Source: Pseudoduganella lurida (GTDB lineage Bacteria > Pseudomonadota > Gammaproteobacteria > Burkholderiales > Burkholderiaceae_D). From it: a DNA stretch of 64,000 nucleotides. Location: NCBI RefSeq assembly GCF_007830455.1, contig NZ_VLLB01000002.1:558001-622000 (forward strand), given 5' to 3'. The position numbers and the translations under genes are program-made. Below, piece after piece: positions 8,404-16,640 of the stretch; within the stretch, counting starts at the first letter, position 1; each line of letters starts with the position of its first letter. Under the pieces are notes generated by a model that searched no databases, was not told the origin of the DNA, and saw only the letters and a list, made by a program, of their open reading frames with translations.

Positions 8404-9357
8404 CTATTTGCAACCCGGCCCCGGATTCGCAGCGGGCCCCTCGGCCGTCTGGTCGACGAAGGCGATGGTGCCATCGGGCTGGTAGCGCACCTCCTCGACG
8501 GCGACCGAGCGGCGGTAGTCGTTCCCGGTCGGCAGCTTGGCGTTGTGATAGAAGATGTAGGACTTGCCGTTGAAGTCCACGAACGCCTGGTGGATGGTGT
8601 GGACGCCCGTGTTCTTCGACATGATCACGCCCCGGTAGGTCCACGGTCCGGTGGCGCCGGGCCCCGTGGCATAGGCGATTTCTTCCGGCAGGTCGCGCGC
8701 CCACGACAGGTAGTAGGTGCCGGCATGCTTGTGCAGGTAAGGCGCCTCCTCGAACTTGTCGACGCCCTGCGTGTGGATCGGGCCGTCCAGCTCCAGCATG
8801 TTGGCCTTGAGCTTCGCGTACTTCAGCACGCGGTTGCCCCAGTACAGCCAGGCCTGGCCATCGTCGTCGACGAACACGGCCGGGTCGATGTCGTCCCAGC
8901 TGATATTGGTTTCCTTCGTCATGTCATTCGTGATCAGCGCCTTGCCCAGCGCATCCCGGAATGGCCCCGTGGGGCTGTCCGACACGGCGATGCCGATCGC
9001 CTTGCCGGGCACCGTGTTGTGGGCCAGCGTGACGTACATGTAGTACTTGCCGTTGCGCTTCGTGATGTCGGAGGCCCAGGCATCCTTCTTCGCCCAGCGG
9101 AAGGCCTGCACGTTCAATGGCGAACCGTGGTCCTGCCAGCTCTTCATGTCGCAGCTGGAATAGACGCGCCATTCGTTCATCACGTAGGTCGGCGCGCCTT
9201 CCGCCGCATCGTCCTTGCCCACGTACAGGTAGACGCGGCCGTTGTCGACCAGCGCGAACGGGTCGGCCGTGAAGATGTCCTTGAACAGGGGATTGCCGGC
9301 ATGGGCGCAGGTGGCCGTCACCGCGAGCGCCAGCGCGCCCAGGCTTTGCTTCAACAT
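8404..9357 (-). CDS. secreted GH43 family glycosidase (arabinan/arabinoside hydrolase)
   Basis: A 317-residue exported protein: Sec signal peptide MLKQSLGALALAVTATCAHA, then a five-bladed propeller of glycoside hydrolase family 43. The catalytic base is Asp32 in FTADPFALVD. The pKa-modulating Asp lies in WDDIDPAVFVDDDG and the general acid Glu in FEEAPYLHKH. GH43 enzymes act mostly as alpha-L-arabinofuranosidases, endo-arabinanases or beta-xylosidases, and the context (furanose transporter, GH51, GH127) favours an arabinoside. It starts 9 bp after the yjfF stop with a GGAG Shine-Dalgarno, so it belongs to the transporter operon. A paralogue lies at 32027-32989. Confidence 0.9.
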   Translation of the reverse strand: MLKQSLGALALAVTATCAHAGNPLFKDIFTADPFALVDNGRVYLYVGKDDAAEGAPTYVMNEWRVYSSCDMKSWQDHGSPLNVQAFRWAKKDAWASDITKRNGKYYMYVTLAHNTVPGKAIGIAVSDSPTGPFRDALGKALITNDMTKETNISWDDIDPAVFVDDDGQAWLYWGNRVLKYAKLKANMLELDGPIHTQGVDKFEEAPYLHKHAGTYYLSWARDLPEEIAYATGPGATGPWTYRGVIMSKNTGVHTIHQAFVDFNGKSYIFYHNAKLPTGNDYRRSVAVEEVRYQPDGTIAFVDQTAEGPAANPGPGCK

Positions 9358-9366
9358 CGAGTCTCC

Positions 9367-10371
9367 TTATGACTGGTGCGAACGCACCGACAGCAGCCGC
9401 TGCACCACGCAGAACACGAACAGCAGCGCACCGATGACGATCCTGGTCCACCACGAGCTGAGCGTGCCGTCGAAGGCGATCAAGGTCTGGATCGTGCCCA
9501 GCACCAGCACGCCGGACAGCGCGCCGGCCACGTAGCCGTAGCCGCCGGTGAGCAGCGTGCCGCCGATGACGACGGCGGCAATCGCATCCAGTTCCGTGCC
9601 CTGCGCATGCTGGCCGTACCCGGACAGCATGTAGAACGCGAACAGCACGCCGCCCAGCGCCGCGCAGAAGCCGGAGAACGCGTAGACCAGCACCTTGGTG
9701 CGCCCCACGGCCAGGCCCATCATCAGTGCCGACTGCTCGTTGCCGCCGATGGCGTACACGGCGCGGCCGAAGGCGCTGCGGCGCGACACCCAGATGGCAA
9801 TCGCCAGCACGATCAGCGCAATCGCCGCGCCGGGCGAGATGAACCCGCCGACCAGCGGCACCTGCGTCTGCGAGGCAGCCACGAACAGCGGATCGTCGAT
9901 CGTGATCGATTCGATGCTGATCAGGTAGCACAGGCCCCGCGCCAGGAACATGCCGGCCAGCGTGACGATGAACGGCTGCAGCTGGAAATAGTGAATGAGG
10001 GCGCCCTGCGCGGCACCGAACACGGCGCCCAGCACCAGCACGGCCAGGATCACGGCGGCGGGTGGCCAGTGCGCGGTATGGAGCAGCCACGCGGCCACCA
10101 TCGTCGTCAGTGCCAGCACGGAGCCGACCGACAGGTCGATGCCGCCGGCCAGGATGACGAAGCCCATGCCGACGGCGATGACGAGCAGGTGCGCGTTATC
10201 GATCAGCAGGTTCAGCATCACCTGCTCGGACAGGAAACCGGGATACGCGGCGCCGCCGGCCGCCAGCAGCACGACCAGCAGCAGCACGGTGACGAGGGAC
10301 GTGAACCACGGCGCGCTCATGATGCCGGCACCGGCCGGCGCCGCGCCCGAAGTGACGCTTGCAGTATTCAT
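9367..10371 (-). CDS. yjfF: furanose ABC transporter permease YjfF
   Basis: A 334-residue inner-membrane permease of the branched-chain/ribose (RbsC-like) type, with about eight to nine hydrophobic segments and the motif GGIDLSVGSVLALTTMVAAW characteristic of sugar ABC permeases. It is the second permease of a YtfQ-YtfR-YtfT-YjfF system, which in Escherichia coli imports galactofuranose. The ATG at 10371 overlaps the ytfT stop by 4 bp (ATGA), although the frame stays open further upstream inside ytfT. Given the neighbouring arabinofuranosidases, L-arabinofuranose is the likely substrate here; this is inferred. Confidence 0.9.
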   Translation of the reverse strand: MNTASVTSGAAPAGAGIMSAPWFTSLVTVLLLVVLLAAGGAAYPGFLSEQVMLNLLIDNAHLLVIAVGMGFVILAGGIDLSVGSVLALTTMVAAWLLHTAHWPPAAVILAVLVLGAVFGAAQGALIHYFQLQPFIVTLAGMFLARGLCYLISIESITIDDPLFVAASQTQVPLVGGFISPGAAIALIVLAIAIWVSRRSAFGRAVYAIGGNEQSALMMGLAVGRTKVLVYAFSGFCAALGGVLFAFYMLSGYGQHAQGTELDAIAAVVIGGTLLTGGYGYVAGALSGVLVLGTIQTLIAFDGTLSSWWTRIVIGALLFVFCVVQRLLSVRSHQS

Positions 10372-11444
10372 TTCCGCCTCTTCCACAATTGCTGGAACCC
10401 GGCCGACTGCGACAGGCAGACGGCAAACACGACGATCGCCTTGACGACCATGTTCACTTCCGGCGGCACGCCCAGCGAGTAGATCGTCCACGTGAGCGTT
10501 TGGATGATCAGCGCGCCGATCATGCTGCCGGCCAGGCTGAACTTGCCGCCCGCCAGCGACGTGCCGCCCAGCGTGACGGCCAGGATCGCGTCGAGCTCCA
10601 GCATCAGGCCCGCGTTGTTGGCGTCCGCGCTCTTGATGTTCGAGCTGATCATCAGCCCGGCCATGCCCGCGCACAGGGAGCAGAACACGTAGACGAGGAA
10701 GATCAGCGTGGCGGTGCGGATGCCCGCCAGCCGCGCGGCCACCGGGTTGATGCCGACGGTCTGGATGAACAGGCCCAGCGCCGTCTTCTTCAGCAGCAGG
10801 CCCACCACCAGCAGCACGGCCAGCACCACCCATAGCGCGAACGGCAATCCGAGCAGGTAGCCGCTGCCGAGGAAGAAGAACGGCTGATAATAGACGGTGA
10901 CGATCTGGCCATCCGTCAGCAGCTGCGCCAGGCCGCGGCCGGCCACCATCAGGATCAGCGTGGCGACGATCGGCTGGAGCTTCAGGCCGGCGACCAGCGC
11001 GCCGTTCCACGCGCCGCACAGCAGCGCGGCACCGAGGGCGGCGGCCAGCGCCAGCGGCATCGGCGTGTTGGCCACGTATTCGGGCACGCCATTGTTCATC
11101 ACCATCGTGCCGCCGATCAGCATCGCCGCGACGGTGCCGGACAGGGCGACGACGGCACCCACCGAGATGTCGATGCCGCGCGTGGCGATCACCAGCGTCA
11201 TGCCCAGCGCGGCCAGCATCAGCGGCGCGGCGCGGTTCAGGATGTCGATCAGCGGACCGTACAGGTGCCCGTCCTTGATCTCCAGCTTCAGGAAACCGGG
11301 AATGAACAGGATGTCGAGCGCCAGCAGCACCGCCAGCGCCAGCACGGGTTTGAGCAGCGGGTGCGATAGCAGATTCGAGCGGCGCTGCGGCACCGCGGGA
11401 CGTTCCGGCGCGGGTGGAACGACCTTCAGCTGCGGTGCCGTCAT
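10368..11444 (-). CDS. ytfT: furanose ABC transporter permease YtfT
   Basis: A 358-residue permease with an N-terminal cytoplasmic tail (about 28 residues) and then multiple membrane helices. TRGIDISVGAVVALSGTVAAML is the family motif that contacts the ATPase. It should pair with YjfF as a heterodimeric channel. It overlaps ytfR at its start (TGA/ATG, 4 bp) and yjfF at its end (4 bp), so the three genes are translationally coupled. The length is slightly greater than the roughly 340 residues of the E. coli protein because of the N-terminal tail. Confidence 0.9.
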   Translation of the reverse strand: MTAPQLKVVPPAPERPAVPQRRSNLLSHPLLKPVLALAVLLALDILFIPGFLKLEIKDGHLYGPLIDILNRAAPLMLAALGMTLVIATRGIDISVGAVVALSGTVAAMLIGGTMVMNNGVPEYVANTPMPLALAAALGAALLCGAWNGALVAGLKLQPIVATLILMVAGRGLAQLLTDGQIVTVYYQPFFFLGSGYLLGLPFALWVVLAVLLVVGLLLKKTALGLFIQTVGINPVAARLAGIRTATLIFLVYVFCSLCAGMAGLMISSNIKSADANNAGLMLELDAILAVTLGGTSLAGGKFSLAGSMIGALIIQTLTWTIYSLGVPPEVNMVVKAIVVFAVCLSQSAGFQQLWKRRK

Positions 11445-12964
11445 GCCGCTTCTCCGGCGATCACCTGCAGCACCGTGGCGTCATCGAGCTCGCCGCGCAC
11501 GTACTCGCCGCATTTGGCGCGGTCGCGCAGTACCACCATGCGGTCGCTGCAGCGCAGCACCTCCGGCAGTTCGGACGAGATGAACAGCACGGACATGCCC
11601 TTGCGGCACAGCGCCGTCACGTAGTCCATGATTTCCCCCTTGGCGCGCACGTCGATGCCGCGCGTGGGTTCGTCGAGGATCATCAGTTTCGGATTCGTCG
11701 CCAGCCAGCGCGCCAGCAGCACCTTCTGCTGGTTGCCGCCGGACAGGGAGCCGATCGGGGTTTCGATGCTGGCCGTCTTGATGCCCAGCCATTGCACATA
11801 GTCTTGCGCCAGCTGCTGCTGGCGCTTGAACGGAATCGCCCGCAGCACGCCGGCCTGCGCCTGCAGCGCCAGGATCAGGTTCTCGCGCACGGACAGGGAC
11901 AGGATGGCGCCTTCATGCTTGCGGTCTTCCGAGCAGAAGCCGATGCCGGCGGCGATCGCGTCGCGCGGCGTGTCGAAGGTCTTCGTGTTGCCACCGATCG
12001 CGATGGCGCCGCTGTCGGCCTGGTCCGCGCCGAACAGCAGGCGTGCTAGTTCCGTGCGGCCGGAGCCCAGCAGGCCCACCAGGCCCAGCACTTCGCCTTC
12101 GCGGATGTCGATATCGAGCGGCTGCAGTGCGCCCTTGCGGCCCAGGCCCTGCGCAGCCAGCAGCGTGGCGCCGCCCTGGTGGCCCGGCGCCTGTCCGGTG
12201 GCGTCCTGCGCACCCTGCGCGGCCGTGCCCACCATCTTGTTGACGAGGGCCAGGCGCGACAGCTCGCTGGCCAGGTACTCGCCTTCCCGCTCGCCGTTGC
12301 GCATCACCGTGATGCGGTCCGAGATCGCGTAGGTCTGCTCCAGGAAGTGCGTGACGAACAGGATCGCCATGCCCTGCCCGCGCAGCCGGCGCAGCACGCG
12401 GAACAGCAGCTGCACCTCCGCTTCGTCCAGGCTGGAGGTGGGTTCGTCGAGGATCAGTACCTTCGCCGAGATATTGAGCGCACGCGAGATCGCCACCATC
12501 TGCTGGATCGCCAGCGGGTAGCGGGCCAGCGGCTGCGTCACGTCGATGTCGATCTCCAGCTGAAGCAGCAGTTCGGTCGCCTGCGCCCGCATGGCCTTCC
12601 AGTCCACGCCGAACCAGGTGCGCGGATAGCGGCCGATGAAGATGTTCTCGGCCACGGACAGGTTCGGGCACAGGTTCACTTCCTGGTACACCGTGGAGAT
12701 GCCCAGCTGCTGCGCTTCCAGCGTGGAGGCGGGACGGACGTCCTCCCCATCGAGCCGGATCGTGCCGGCATCCGGCGTGTAGACGCCCGTCAGCACCTTG
12801 ATCAGCGTGGACTTGCCGGCGCCGTTCTGGCCCATCAGCGTGTGCACCTCGCCCGGATACAGGCGCAGGCCCGCCTCGGACAGCGCCTTCACGCCGGGGA
12901 ACGCCTTGTGGATGCCCGCCAGCTCCAGGACCGGGCCCGGCGCCGCATTCGTGTTCGTCACCAT
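11441..12964 (-). CDS. ytfR: furanose ABC transporter ATP-binding protein YtfR
   Basis: A 507-residue tandem ATPase of the carbohydrate-uptake type 2 (RbsA/MglA) class. The first half has Walker A GQNGAGKST, a degenerate signature LARYPLAIQQMVAI and Walker B ILDEPTSSLD. The second half has the usual degenerate Walker A (GLLGSGRTELAR), signature LSGGNQQKVLLARWL and ILDEPTRGIDV. The ATG at 12964 was chosen because it opens directly on the domain (MVTNTNAAPGPVLELAGIHKAFPG); the frame is open upstream but only through the ytfQ sequence. It begins 8 bp after ytfQ stops and overlaps ytfT by 4 bp. Confidence 0.92.
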   Translation of the reverse strand: MVTNTNAAPGPVLELAGIHKAFPGVKALSEAGLRLYPGEVHTLMGQNGAGKSTLIKVLTGVYTPDAGTIRLDGEDVRPASTLEAQQLGISTVYQEVNLCPNLSVAENIFIGRYPRTWFGVDWKAMRAQATELLLQLEIDIDVTQPLARYPLAIQQMVAISRALNISAKVLILDEPTSSLDEAEVQLLFRVLRRLRGQGMAILFVTHFLEQTYAISDRITVMRNGEREGEYLASELSRLALVNKMVGTAAQGAQDATGQAPGHQGGATLLAAQGLGRKGALQPLDIDIREGEVLGLVGLLGSGRTELARLLFGADQADSGAIAIGGNTKTFDTPRDAIAAGIGFCSEDRKHEGAILSLSVRENLILALQAQAGVLRAIPFKRQQQLAQDYVQWLGIKTASIETPIGSLSGGNQQKVLLARWLATNPKLMILDEPTRGIDVRAKGEIMDYVTALCRKGMSVLFISSELPEVLRCSDRMVVLRDRAKCGEYVRGELDDATVLQVIAGEAA

Positions 12965-12972
12965 CGGGCGAC

Positions 12973-13941
12973 TCAGTATTTCCGGTTCGGGAATTCCTTC
13001 GCCGCGATCTCGGCGGGGAACACGCGCTCCTCGGTGACGATGCGCTTGGCGATCGGCTTGCCGGCCACGACATCCTTCGCCGCCTGCATCAGCTGGGGAC
13101 CGAGCAGCGGGCTGCATTCGACGGACACGTTCAGCTTCCCGGCGATCATCGCCTCGAACGCGCCGCGCACGCCGTCGATCGACACGATGGCGATGTCCTT
13201 GCCCGGCTTCAGGCCCGCTTCCTCGATGGCCTGGATCGCGCCGATGGCCATGTCGTCGTTGTGGGCGAACAGCACGTTGATGCTCCTGCCGTGCGCCTTC
13301 AGGAACGCTTCCATCACTTCCTTGCCCTTGGCGCGCGTGAATTCGCCGGTCTGCGTGCGCAGCACCTTCAGCTGGGGATTGCCCTTGATGACTTCATCGA
13401 AGCCGGCCTTGCGGTCGATCGCCGGCGCCGAACCGACGGTACCCTGCAGCTCGACGATATTGAGCGTTTTACCCGGCTGCTTTTTTGCGTAGTCCACCAG
13501 CCAGCGGCCGGCCTTGCGGCCTTCCTCGACGAAGTCCGAACCGATCAGCGTCACGTACAGCGACTTGTCGGCCACGTTCACGTCGCGGTCGGTCAGGATG
13601 ACGGGGATCTTCGCGGCCTTCGCTTCGCGCAGCACCGTGTCCCAGCCCGATTCGACGACCGGCGAGAACGCGATCACGTCCACCTTCTGGGCGATGAACG
13701 AGCGGATGGCCTTCACCTGGTTTTCCTGGCGCTGCTGCGCATCGGCGAACTTGAGCGTGACGCCGGCCTGCTTGGCGGCGGCCTTGATCGAGACGGTGTT
13801 CGCGGTGCGCCATTCGCTTTCGGCGCCCACCTGCGAGAAGCCGATGACGAGGGGTTTGGCGGCCAGGGCCGGGAGGGTGGTGAAGGCGCCGGCCATCAGG
13901 AAGGCGGCGGCGGCGATGAAGGTCCTGCGCTGTGCGGTCAT
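12973..13941 (-). CDS. ytfQ: furanose-binding periplasmic protein YtfQ
   Basis: A 322-residue periplasmic binding protein with a Sec signal peptide ending LPALAA. The mature start KPLVIGFSQVGAESEWR, the stretch QQRQENQVKAIRSFIAQKVD, VELQGTVGSAPAIDRKAGF and AHNDDMAIGAIQAIEEAGLKPGKDI closely match E. coli YtfQ, which binds galactofuranose and discriminates furanose from pyranose forms. It is the first gene of the transporter operon and the most highly expressed member in such systems. The upstream region (13942-14149) carries a strong candidate promoter and operator. L-arabinofuranose as ligand is inferred from the flanking GH51, GH127 and GH43 genes. Confidence 0.93.
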   Translation of the reverse strand: MTAQRRTFIAAAAFLMAGAFTTLPALAAKPLVIGFSQVGAESEWRTANTVSIKAAAKQAGVTLKFADAQQRQENQVKAIRSFIAQKVDVIAFSPVVESGWDTVLREAKAAKIPVILTDRDVNVADKSLYVTLIGSDFVEEGRKAGRWLVDYAKKQPGKTLNIVELQGTVGSAPAIDRKAGFDEVIKGNPQLKVLRTQTGEFTRAKGKEVMEAFLKAHGRSINVLFAHNDDMAIGAIQAIEEAGLKPGKDIAIVSIDGVRGAFEAMIAGKLNVSVECSPLLGPQLMQAAKDVVAGKPIAKRIVTEERVFPAEIAAKEFPNRKY

Positions 13942-14022
13942 GCGGTGTCTCCGTTACTTGTGTTCGACAATGTATGCGGCCAATGCGATGCCGGGTATGC
14001 GTGAGCATCCCGGCTTGTTGCG

Positions 14023-14070
14023 GCTATGGTAGAAGAAATTGCCATGTCAAACCAATATATTTTTATTGGT
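14023..14070 (-). promoter_or_regulatory. ytfQ promoter with LysR-type operator
   Basis: Read on the minus strand, a perfect 7-bp inverted repeat (accaata, six bases, tattggt; 14051-14070) is followed without a gap by TTGACA (14050-14045), an exact sigma-70 -35 box. A weak -10 candidate CATAGC (14028-14023) lies 16 bases on. A good -35, a poor -10 and an adjoining palindrome are what an activator-dependent promoter would show. The transcription start would fall near 14016, giving a leader of about 75 bases. The GbpR-type LysR protein encoded at 7415-8356 is the obvious candidate to bind here. The local sequence is distinctly AT-rich. Confidence 0.75.
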
Positions 14071-14149
14071 GAAGCATATCTTTTTTGTTATCGGGGAAAT
14101 AATCATCCGCGTGAGCGAAACGATGCGCAAAGCAGGAGCAAAGTGAGGT

Positions 14150-16492
14150 CTAGCGCAGCAGGGCCAGCCCGTACAGGGGTCCGGCGACCGAGCCTTGTCG
14201 CGCGACGAATCGGACCTCGAACTTGCCGGATTTTGCTTCCTTGAGCGGCACGTCGCGGGTGTAGAACGGCTGCGGTGCCTGCGTGATCGTGACCGTTTCC
14301 AGGAGCTCCCCATCGCGGAGGACGTCGAACGTGCGGCCCGCGTCGGCCGAAGCGAACGTCAGGCGCAGCACCTTCGCTTCGCCCTTGCGGTCGTTCAGCA
14401 CGTAGCTGAACCAGCCGGTGGCGCGGCGCCAGTGGCGCACACCGTCGATGCCCGACGCTTCACCTTCGCCCTGGAAGCCGTGATCCGATTCGGGCTGCTG
14501 TTCGCCCGGGGCCACCTTGTCGATCGTGCGCTTGGCCAGCTCGAGGCGTTCCACCTCGCCGCGTGCGGTGGCCTCGCGCAACGCCGTGTAGTTGGCCGGC
14601 GTGGACTGCTGCCAGTACATCGTGTAGCGCGCGTCGTGCAGGCGGAAGAACGGGATCAGGCGCAGGTTCGGCGCGCCTTGCGGGCCGCGGATCAGGCCGG
14701 GCGCCGTGAAGGTCAGCGGCTGGCCGTTCACCGGCTGGATGCGGCTCGTGAAATCCTGCGCATCGCTGACGAACATGGGCGCCGCCTCCAGCGGGCAGAT
14801 CTGGCCATGGGCGATATGGCCCATGCGCGAGCCGTCGGCCAGGTAGTTCAGCTTCTCGTCCTTGAACGGCGCCGTCCTGGCGGCCAGCACGATGGGGCCG
14901 TGCAGCACGGCATACCAGTTCGACTTGTCCGGCATCTGCTCCAGGCGCGTCGTCATCGGCAGCGTCAGTTCGACCGTGTCGCCGTCGCGCCAGGCCCGGT
15001 CGACCTGCACGTAGCCATCGCCATCGGCCTGCGCCGCAACCGTGTCGCCATTGACGTTGACCTGCAAGGCACCGGGCGCCACCCAGGCGGGGTAGCGCAG
15101 CTTCATCGCGAACTTGGCGTTGCCGTGCACGGTGATGCGGGTGGTTTCTTCGTCGGGGAAGGCGGTGGCCTGGGTGATGCGCACGCCCCTCTGCTGCCAG
15201 TAAAGCTCGGACGGAATGAACAGGTTCACGAACAGGGCATCGGCCTCCTGCGCGTAGATGAACTGGCCGTACTTCGCGTGGCTCTCGATGCCGGAGCCCA
15301 CGCAGCACCACATGCCCTCGTCCACCTGCGAGTAGACCCGGTAGTGGTTCGGGCGCAGCGGCGTGAAGTAGACGAAGCCGCCCGTGTCGGGACGCTGCGA
15401 GGCGAGGATGTGGTTGTACAGCGCGCGCTCATAGTAGTCGCCGTAGCGCGACTGGGGCCGGTCGCGGAACAGCAGCTCGGTGAGCTTGAGCATATTGTAG
15501 GTATTGCAGGTCTCGGGACCTTCCACCTCGTCGATCATCGACGAGAAATCGCCGCTGTCGTGGAAGTGTTCCTTGACGCTGTTGCCGCCGGTGGCCACGG
15601 TGCGCCGGTCGACCACCGTCTGCCAGAAGAACTGCGCGGCCTTCTGCAGCTTCGGATCGTGGGTCAGCGTGCCGATGCGCTCGAAGCCGATCACTTTCGG
15701 GATCTGCGTGTTGGCGTGCAGGCCGGTCAGGCGGTCCTCGTGGCGCATCAGCGGATCGAGGACGGCGCGATGGGAAAAACGCTGCGCCAGGTCGAGGTAT
15801 TTGCGCTCGCCGGTGATCCCGGCCACGTCCGCCAGCACCTCGTTCATGCCGCCGTGTTCGGCCTTGAGCATCTGCTGCATCTGCGCATCGGTCAGGCTCG
15901 ATGTCAGCTTCAGCGCCCAGTCGGACAGCGCGACCAGCATCGCCTTCGCGTCTTCGTTCCTGCCGATCTTGTACGCGTCCCGCAGGCCGGCAAAGGTCTT
16001 GTGCAGGTTGTACCAGGGGACCCACTTGCCGTTGACGGCGAAGCTGTCGGCGCGCAGGTCGCCGGCCGCGATCTGGCGCCACGCGTCGCGACCACCGGGG
16101 ATGCCGCCGAGATAGCCGTCGCCGCCCGCCTGCTGGCACCGTTTCAGCTCGCGCACGAAGTAGTCGAGGCGCTCCTTCACCTTGGGATCGCCGGTCGCCG
16201 CATGCATCAGCGCCAGCGCGGACAGGTAGTGGCCGCCCATATGGCCATCCAGGCCGCTGGACTCCCAGTTGCCATACGACTGCTTCACGGCCGGCACGCC
16301 CGCCTCGCGGCGGAACGGCGCCAGCAGGCGGTCGGCATCGAGCGCCAGCAGGTAGCGCAGGTCCGTCTGCTGGGCGGCGAGGAAGGGGCTGGCGGTCAGG
16401 CGCACATCCTGCAGCGCAAACAGCTCCGCCGCCCCCGCCTGCGCCGCCGCACCCAGCGTCGCCAGCAGCGTCAGTTTCAGTAACGGTTTCAT
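14150..16492 (-). CDS. exported GH127 beta-L-arabinofuranosidase
   Basis: A 780-residue protein with a Sec signal peptide (ATLGAAAQAGA) and the GH127 (former DUF1680) fold. The zinc/catalytic set of the Bifidobacterium enzyme HypBA1 (Glu338, Cys340, Cys417, Cys418) has clear counterparts: Glu327 and Cys329 in GPETCNTYN, and Cys396-Cys397 in MWCCVGSGIE, where the first of the CC pair is the nucleophile. HypBA1 removes beta-1,2-linked L-arabinofuranose from arabino-oligosaccharides. Members of the family also act on other L-arabinosides. The C-terminal third contains beta domains. The gene follows GH51 by 148 bp containing a palindrome pair, and its stop lies 208 bp before ytfQ. Confidence 0.9.
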   Translation of the reverse strand: MKPLLKLTLLATLGAAAQAGAAELFALQDVRLTASPFLAAQQTDLRYLLALDADRLLAPFRREAGVPAVKQSYGNWESSGLDGHMGGHYLSALALMHAATGDPKVKERLDYFVRELKRCQQAGGDGYLGGIPGGRDAWRQIAAGDLRADSFAVNGKWVPWYNLHKTFAGLRDAYKIGRNEDAKAMLVALSDWALKLTSSLTDAQMQQMLKAEHGGMNEVLADVAGITGERKYLDLAQRFSHRAVLDPLMRHEDRLTGLHANTQIPKVIGFERIGTLTHDPKLQKAAQFFWQTVVDRRTVATGGNSVKEHFHDSGDFSSMIDEVEGPETCNTYNMLKLTELLFRDRPQSRYGDYYERALYNHILASQRPDTGGFVYFTPLRPNHYRVYSQVDEGMWCCVGSGIESHAKYGQFIYAQEADALFVNLFIPSELYWQQRGVRITQATAFPDEETTRITVHGNAKFAMKLRYPAWVAPGALQVNVNGDTVAAQADGDGYVQVDRAWRDGDTVELTLPMTTRLEQMPDKSNWYAVLHGPIVLAARTAPFKDEKLNYLADGSRMGHIAHGQICPLEAAPMFVSDAQDFTSRIQPVNGQPLTFTAPGLIRGPQGAPNLRLIPFFRLHDARYTMYWQQSTPANYTALREATARGEVERLELAKRTIDKVAPGEQQPESDHGFQGEGEASGIDGVRHWRRATGWFSYVLNDRKGEAKVLRLTFASADAGRTFDVLRDGELLETVTITQAPQPFYTRDVPLKEAKSGKFEVRFVARQGSVAGPLYGLALLR

Positions 16493-16506
16493 CGTGATCC
16501 TTACGG

Positions 16507-16620
16507 CTCAGCCCGTGTCCACCTCGGGGTCAACCCCTTTTTCGGACACGGACTCAACAGTGATGCGGCTGAGCTCGTGTCCGATTTCGGGGTTGACCCC
16601 ATGGTGGACACGGGCTCGGC
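16507..16620. repeat. inverted pair of palindromic intergenic elements
   Basis: Two copies of one unit, cccgtgtccacc..ggggtcaacccc.....cggacacg, lie head to head: one at 16510-16552 on the plus strand, the other at about 16569-16615 on the minus strand. Each unit contains an internal palindrome (ggggtcaacccc or its equivalent) flanked by complementary gtgtcc/ggacac arms, so the whole region can fold into one large or two smaller hairpins. It fills most of the gap between the GH51 and GH127 genes. It resembles REP-like elements and could act as an attenuator or mRNA-stability element between the two cistrons. Confidence 0.8.
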
Positions 16621-16640
16621 TGTGGCGTTGGCCTTGGGCG

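Noticed and set aside
10372..11019. yjfF as part of a 550-codon frame
   Set aside because: The extra 5' codons cover the end of ytfT in another frame; the overlapping ATGA at 10368-10371 is the normal start.
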